From NCBI GenBank assembly GCA_036260415.1, contig DASZZX010000389.1, forward strand, positions 1-10,908: 10,908 nucleotides of DNA. Direction: 5' to 3'. Every line of letters starts with the position of its first letter. Within the stretch, counting starts at the first letter, position 1. Source of the DNA: DASZZX01 sp036260415. Lineage in GTDB: Bacteria; Actinomycetota; Nitriliruptoria; Nitriliruptorales; JAHWKO01. Shown one piece after another: positions 7,072 to 10,908 of the stretch. Below the pieces are notes generated by a model. The model saw only the letters and a program-made list of their open reading frames with translations, searched no databases and was not told the DNA's origin. The position numbers and the translations under genes are program-made.

Positions 7072-7170
7072 GCCCACACCCGCCTGTGAGCCCCGCCCCT
7101 CGTGGGTGCCCGGGTCTCTTGGCGTCCGGGCGTCCTGGTGTCCGACGTTCCTGGTGCCGGCCTCCTGACC

Positions 7171-7396
7171 GGATCGTGCGTGCTGGCGGGCGCCGATGAC
7201 CGTCAGCACGCACGATCCAGTGGGGCTGGGCGGGGCCGAGCGATGGGGCCCGGATCGTGCGTGCTGGCGGGCGCCGATGACCGTGAGGACGCACGATCCA
7301 GTGGGGCCGGGCGTGGCCGAGCGATGGGGCCCGGATCGTGCATGCTGGCGGGCGCCGATGACCGTGAAGACGCACGATCCCGATCGAGTGGGGCCG
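7171..7396. repeat. Three tandem 81-bp repeats, each with a 48-bp hairpin
   Basis: Hairpin units lie at 7171-7218, 7252-7299 and 7333-7380, exactly 81 bp apart, separated by two nearly identical 33-bp spacers beginning AGTGGGGC. The first hairpin has 15-bp perfect arms: GGATCGTGCGTGCTG at 7171-7185 and its exact complement at 7204-7218. The second keeps 11 outer pairs and the third nine. All three share the same 18-nt loop, containing GGCGCC. After the third hairpin comes a 6-bp insertion (7381-7386) and the first ten bases of another spacer (7387-7396). Because 81 is a multiple of three, all six frames stay open through the array and give spurious peptide repeats. It lies between the divergent aconitase and MFS genes. 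A REP-like or regulatory role is inferred. Confidence 0.92.
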
Positions 7397-7446
7397 AGCC
7401 ACGGCGTGGCCTGCTCGGGAGCGACCATCGGACCCGAGGTGGCACG

Positions 7447-8709
7447 GTGAGTGGACCGTCGACCGCGACCACCGGACGTCCCACCGGCCTCGGCGCCAAC
7501 TACTGGAAACTCTGGACCGCCAGCGCGATCTCGAACCTCGGCGACGGGATCGATGCCACGGCCCTTCCGCTGTTGGCCGCTGCGCTGACGCGCGACCCGT
7601 TGCTGTTCGCGGGCGTGGCGGTGGCCGCCCGGCTTCCCTGGCTGCTGTTCGCGTTGCAGTCGGGCGCCATCGCCGATCGGGTCGATCGGCGGCGCCTGAT
7701 GGCGCACACGAACCTGGTCCGGTTCGCCCTGATGGGCGTGTTGGGCGTGGCGGTCCTGACCGGCTGGGCCAGCATCTGGCTGCTCTACGCAGTGGCGTTC
7801 CTGCTGGGCATCGCTGAGACGCTGTTCGACAACGCGTCGCAAGCGATCATGCCCGCGCTGGTTCCCCGCGATCAGCTGGAGACCGCCAACGGCCGGCTGT
7901 TCGCCGCCGAGATCGCCACCAACCAGTTCGTCGGTCCGCCCCTCGGCGGGCTGCTGTTCGCGGTCCTCGCGGCGCTGCCGATCTTGCTCGACGCCGGCAC
8001 GTTCGCCATCTCGGCAGGCCTGATCTTCGCGGTGACCGGCTCGTTCACCACCCGCGCAGCCACGGAGGGACCGCGCCAGCGGCTGCGCCGCGACATCCGC
8101 GTGGGGCTGACGTGGCTGTGGCGGCACCGGCTGCTGCGGACCCTCGGACTGATGCTCGGCCTCGCCAACGGCATGGGCATGGTCGTGTTCGCGATCTTCC
8201 CGCTGTTCGCGCTCGACGTCGTTGGGGTCAACGAGGTCGGACTCGGTCTGCTGTTCACCGCCGGCGCGGTCGGGTCGGTCCTGGGCAGCCTGGTCGCCGC
8301 ACGGGTGGTCGCCCGCATCGGCCGGGGGCCGGCGCTGATCGGGTCGGTAGTGGGCTTCGGCGCGCCGTTGATCGTCGTGGCGGCGTGGCCCGACGTACTG
8401 GTGGTGGGAGCGGCACAGGCGGTGATCGGGTTCGCCAGCGTCGTCTGGAACGTCATCACGGTGTCGCTGCGCCAGACGATCATCCCGGACGCCCTGTTGG
8501 GTCGCGTGAACAGCGTCTATCGCTTCCTCGGGTGGGGATCGATGCCGCTGGGATCGCTCCTCGGTGGCGTCCTCGCCCGCGAGTTCGGGCTGCGCACCCC
8601 CTTCGTCATCGCCGGCGTCGTGCAGTTGGTGGCGCTGGTCGTGATCTTGCCGATCGTCAACACCCGCACGATCGAGGAGGCGCGGCGGGTCGCGGCGACC
8701 GACACGTGA
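7447..8709 (+). CDS. MFS transporter, EntS-like (MFS_3) exporter
   Basis: The 420-residue protein is almost wholly hydrophobic, with about twelve helices, beginning with NYWKLWTASAISNLGDGI, a typical first helix of the MFS_3/EntS-type efflux family. The loop between helices 2 and 3 carries motif A, Gly73-x3-Asp77-Arg78-x2-Arg81-Arg82-Arg83. A central cytoplasmic loop rich in Arg (RQRLRRDIRVGLTWLWRHR) separates the two six-helix halves. It should export a small molecule across the cytoplasmic membrane using the proton gradient; the substrate cannot be read. The frame stays open upstream to 7102, but that part is the non-coding 81-bp repeat array. The GTG at 7447, preceded by AGGTGG (7437-7442), gives the length normal for the family. 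No regulator or siderophore cluster lies nearby, so a siderophore role is not claimed. Confidence 0.9.
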   Translation: MSGPSTATTGRPTGLGANYWKLWTASAISNLGDGIDATALPLLAAALTRDPLLFAGVAVAARLPWLLFALQSGAIADRVDRRRLMAHTNLVRFALMGVLGVAVLTGWASIWLLYAVAFLLGIAETLFDNASQAIMPALVPRDQLETANGRLFAAEIATNQFVGPPLGGLLFAVLAALPILLDAGTFAISAGLIFAVTGSFTTRAATEGPRQRLRRDIRVGLTWLWRHRLLRTLGLMLGLANGMGMVVFAIFPLFALDVVGVNEVGLGLLFTAGAVGSVLGSLVAARVVARIGRGPALIGSVVGFGAPLIVVAAWPDVLVVGAAQAVIGFASVVWNVITVSLRQTIIPDALLGRVNSVYRFLGWGSMPLGSLLGGVLAREFGLRTPFVIAGVVQLVALVVILPIVNTRTIEEARRVAATDT

Positions 8710-8720
8710 GTCCACGATCC

Positions 8721-8741
8721 GGCCGCTGGGGCGGGGCGGCC
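8721..8741 (+). terminator. Stem-loop downstream of the MFS gene
   Basis: GGCCGC (8721-8726) pairs with GCGGCC (8736-8741) across a 9-nt loop, beginning 12 bp after the MFS stop. No T-run follows, as is common in GC-rich genomes. Termination is inferred from position. Confidence 0.4.
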
Positions 8742-8879
8742 CGCTCCATGTGAACGGCGTCGACCCACGACAGCGGCCGCTCGCACCGCGCTGCACCGGG
8801 ACGTCGCACGACCGACGACCGCGCGGCGGACCTTCTAGGGCCGTGGCCGCCAATTGGCCGGCCCGAGACCCGTCGCGGA

Positions 8880-8892
8880 TCGGCTGAGCCGA
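8880..8892. promoter_or_regulatory. Small palindrome upstream of the HD/LuxR gene
   Basis: TCGGCT-G-AGCCGA is a perfect inverted repeat of 6-bp arms about 55 bp before the GTG at 8945. A second, imperfect one runs from 8921 to 8942, with outer arms TGCCG and CGGCA. Either could be an operator. The remainder of 8742-8944 shows no gene. Confidence 0.25.
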
Positions 8893-8944
8893 CACGGGAC
8901 CGGACCGACGGCGCGGGACGTGCCGGCGACGTACCGTCGGCAGG

Positions 8945-10546
8945 GTGTCCGGACCGTTGGTGCTCACACGTCTCCGCCTCGCCGAGGTGGTCGGGGCGCT
9001 CTCGCTCGCCACCGACCTCGGCATGGGGCAACCGCTCGAGCACGGTCTGCGGACGTGCTTGTTCGCGATCGAGTTGGCCCGACGGTCCGGCGCCGACGAC
9101 GCCACCGTCGCCCGGAGCTACTACGTGGCTCTCCTGCGGTGGCTCGGCTGCACCTCACACGCCCACGAGTTGGCGAGATGGTTCGACGACGAGGTGGCGG
9201 CGCACAACCGCTCGGCCGCGTTCGACTGGGACGACCGGCGCGAGGTCCTCAGCGACCTCGTGAGGAACGCGGGGGCGGGGCGGTCCCCGGTGGCGCGACT
9301 CGTGACGGTCGTCGGGGCGATCGCCGCCGGGCCGGACGCCATCGGCGAGTTGTTCCAGTCAAGCTGCGAGGTGGCACGGACTTTGGCGTCCAGGCTCGCC
9401 CTCGGGCCAGGGATCGAACGGGCCGTGCAGGAGACCTTCGAGCGCTGGGACGGCCGCGGCTGGCCAGCGGCTCTCGCGGGCGAAGCCATCTCGCTCTCCG
9501 CCCGCATCGTCCAGGTCGCCGGCGACGCCGTGGTCGTCCGCCGGCTCGGAGGCGACGAGGCGGTCCGAGAGGTCCTGAGGGATCGCGCCGGGAGTGTCTA
9601 CGACCCCTCGCTCGTCACGAGCGTGCTCGCCGACCTGCGGGGACTCGCCGCAGCGACCGAGGTGGAGTCGGCCTGGGACGTGGTGCTCGAGGCCGAACCG
9701 GCCCCCCACCTCGTCGTCCCGCCCGAGGGCATCGGTCGTACGCTGGCGGTCGCGGCCGACTTCGCCGACCTGAAGTCCCCGTACACGAGCGGCCACTCCA
9801 GTGGGGTCGCGAGACTCGCCGCGACCGCCGCCAGGGACGCCGGGCTGCCGGGACCGGACGCCACCACCCTGGAGTGGGCGGGGTACGTGCACGACCTCGG
9901 CCGCGTCGGCATCCCGAACGGGGTCTGGGAGCGACCCGGGCGCCTCGACGCCGCGGGCCGCGAACGGGTCCGTTTGCATCCCTACTACACCGAGCGCATC
10001 CTCGCCCGGTCTTCGGTGTTGGCCCCCGTGGGGGGACTCGCCGCGCTCCATCACGAACGATTGGACGGCTCCGGGTACCACCGCGGTGCGCCGGCCGCGC
10101 TCCAGCCGCCGGCGGCCAGGTTCCTGGCAGCGGCGGACGTGCTCCACGCTCTGCTGGAACCGCGGGTGCACCGCCCCGCGTACCAGCCCGCCGCGGCTGT
10201 CGAAGTCCTGCGATCGGAGGCGCGAGCCGGACGCCTGGACCCGGAAGCGGTCGAGGCGGTGCTGGTCGCGGCCGGACACCAGCCGCGACGCAGACGTTCC
10301 TGGCCGGCTGGGCTCACGACACGAGAGGTCGAGATCGTCCGGCTGGTCGCGCGCGGAGCGACGAGCCGCGCGATCGCGGCGGAGCTGCACATCTCGGCGC
10401 GGACCGTGGCGCACCACATCGAACACATCTACGACAAGATCGGGACCCGCACCCGTGCGTCGGCCACGCTCTTCGCCATCGCCAACGGCCTGCTCGAACC
10501 GGAGATGGGCAACTCTGCCGATGGCCCGACGGGTCGCGTTCCGTAG
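8945..10546 (+). CDS. Double-HD (HD-GYP-like) phosphohydrolase fused to a LuxR-type helix-turn-helix
   Basis: The 533-residue protein has three parts. Residues 10-200 are a decayed HD module: the N-terminal TDLGMGQPLEHGLR and a later WDGRGWPAALAGEAISLSAR keep the layout, but the expected HD pair is replaced by YVALLRWLGC. Residues 270-440 form an intact second HD module with His284, His316-Asp317 (VHDLGRVGIP), His345, His369-His370 and Asp398. Its HD-GYP motif reads DGSGYH, so the Pro of GYP is His379. Residues 455-520 are a LuxR/GerE DNA-binding domain with LTTREVEIVRLVARGATSRA and TVAHHIEHIYDKIG. I know this architecture from actinobacteria. It suggests a transcription factor controlled by a metal-dependent phosphohydrolase, possibly acting on cyclic di-GMP, but that is inferred. 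GTG 8945 has no clear ribosome site; a TACCGT at 8932-8937 would suit a leaderless start. GTG 8960 is an alternative. Confidence 0.88.
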   Translation: MSGPLVLTRLRLAEVVGALSLATDLGMGQPLEHGLRTCLFAIELARRSGADDATVARSYYVALLRWLGCTSHAHELARWFDDEVAAHNRSAAFDWDDRREVLSDLVRNAGAGRSPVARLVTVVGAIAAGPDAIGELFQSSCEVARTLASRLALGPGIERAVQETFERWDGRGWPAALAGEAISLSARIVQVAGDAVVVRRLGGDEAVREVLRDRAGSVYDPSLVTSVLADLRGLAAATEVESAWDVVLEAEPAPHLVVPPEGIGRTLAVAADFADLKSPYTSGHSSGVARLAATAARDAGLPGPDATTLEWAGYVHDLGRVGIPNGVWERPGRLDAAGRERVRLHPYYTERILARSSVLAPVGGLAALHHERLDGSGYHRGAPAALQPPAARFLAAADVLHALLEPRVHRPAYQPAAAVEVLRSEARAGRLDPEAVEAVLVAAGHQPRRRRSWPAGLTTREVEIVRLVARGATSRAIAAELHISARTVAHHIEHIYDKIGTRTRASATLFAIANGLLEPEMGNSADGPTGRVP

Positions 10547-10577
10547 CGTCGGTGGCGCCCCTCGATCGGAGCAACCG

Positions 10578-10856
10578 ATGACCATCATGGCCACCTACAC
10601 CGTCCGCGGCGACACCGAGGACCTCCTCGCTCGCTACGACCGCGCCCTGCCGCGCATCATCGAGACGGCCGCCGCGAAGCCCCTCAGCCACGTCTGCCTC
10701 CCTGCCAGCAGCGGCATCCGAATCCTGGACGTGTGGGAGAGCGAGACCCAGCTGCAGGACTTCGCCTCGAACCCGCAGTTCGGTATGGCACTGCGCGAGC
10801 ACGGCCTGCCGGAGCCGGAGGTCGAGGTCAGCGCGGTCCACCGCTTCGCGTGGTGA
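10578..10856 (+). CDS. Small protein, probable dimeric alpha-beta barrel fold
   Basis: This 92-residue protein starts MTIMATYTVRGDTEDLLARY and contains HVCLPASSGIRILDVWESE, then an FASNPQFGMALREHGLPEP segment and a closing strand VSAVHRFAW. A strand-helix-strand-strand-helix-strand order with DVWES before the second helix is typical of the ferredoxin-like dimeric alpha-beta barrel group, which includes antibiotic-biosynthesis-monooxygenase-like proteins. No catalytic residue is obvious and no substrate is proposed. GGAG at 10568-10571, six bases before the ATG, is a good ribosome site. The gene starts 31 bp after the HD/LuxR gene and is probably in the same transcript. It could be an effector-binding or stress-related partner, but the sequence does not show this. 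Confidence 0.75.
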   Translation: MTIMATYTVRGDTEDLLARYDRALPRIIETAAAKPLSHVCLPASSGIRILDVWESETQLQDFASNPQFGMALREHGLPEPEVEVSAVHRFAW

Positions 10857-10885
10857 CGGGCGCCCCGCTGGACGGGCCGCTCCCC

Positions 10886-10908
10886 GGATCGTGCGCCTCG
10901 GCGTTGAC
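10886..10908. repeat. Probable truncated copy of the hairpin repeat at the window edge
   Basis: The final 23 bases begin GGATCGTGCG, identical to the first ten bases of the 81-bp repeat hairpins at 7171, 7252 and 7333, then continue CCTCGGCG with partial similarity. The window ends before the second arm, so it cannot be confirmed. It lies 29 bp after the last stop codon. Confidence 0.45.

Noticed and set aside
5847..7199. 450-codon plus-strand frame across the aconitase gene
   Set aside because: It is an antisense shadow of a clear aconitase, with no domain pattern.
7171..7396. CRISPR array or tRNA-like element
   Set aside because: The 33-bp spacers are nearly identical to each other, so they are not acquired spacers. 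The hairpins are single long stems, not cloverleaves.
7102..7446. Open frame extending the MFS gene upstream with repeated GSCVLAGADDRE-type peptides
   Set aside because: It is produced by the 81-bp non-coding repeat, whose length is divisible by three. The MFS family starts at about the GTG at 7447, which has its own ribosome site.
7069..9105. Long minus-strand open frame opposite the MFS gene
   Set aside because: It is a GC-rich shadow of the MFS gene and the repeat array, with low-complexity composition and no recognisable domain.
8854..10581. 575-codon plus-strand frame overlapping the HD/LuxR gene
   Set aside because: It is an Arg/Gly-rich out-of-frame shadow; the 8945 frame carries all HD and LuxR motifs.

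Overview
The window is a GC-rich (roughly 70% by eye) bacterial chromosome segment. Several features point to a deep-branching Actinomycetota lineage, for example a Nitriliruptoria-type organism. One is a bifunctional-nuclease gene followed by a MerR gene, the Rv1829-Rv1830 order of mycobacteria. Others are a double-HD/LuxR protein of a type I know from actinobacteria, frequent GTG starts, and TANNNT -10 boxes. The lineage is inferred; there is no rRNA or other marker here.

Layout. 1-174 (+): the last 57 codons of a bifunctional nuclease (DUF151). 175-694: 520 bp without a gene, holding a stem-loop, four 22-bp tandem repeats, a folded leader and a clear TTGACA/TAGCCT promoter. 695-1222 (+): a MerR regulator. 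1223-1556: hairpin-rich DNA, probably non-coding although open in frame. 1557-1895 (+): a small protein with a PD-(D/E)XK-like core. 2047-4494 (+): a soluble PAS-PAS-PAS-GAF histidine kinase. Convergent to it, on the minus strand, lie aconitase (5019-7031) and then a four-helix membrane protein (4538-4984), probably one operon. 7032-7446: the divergent intergenic region between aconitase and an MFS exporter, carrying three 81-bp hairpin repeats. 7447-8709 (+): the MFS transporter. 8945-10546 (+): a double HD/HD-GYP protein with a LuxR helix-turn-helix. 10578-10856 (+): a small protein with a likely dimeric alpha-beta-barrel fold, probably co-transcribed. The last 23 bases look like the start of another copy of the hairpin repeat.

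There is no obvious shared pathway. Two genes are signal-processing proteins without a partner nearby: the kinase has no response regulator, and the HD/LuxR protein has no diguanylate cyclase. The aconitase is a central-metabolism gene with an unrecognised membrane partner. I saw no tRNA, rRNA, CRISPR array, transposase or phage gene.

The strongest candidate for something undescribed is the 81-bp repeat at 7171-7396, with its possible relatives at 8713 and 10886. Next are the uncharacterised nuclease-like protein and the HD/LuxR plus small-protein pair.
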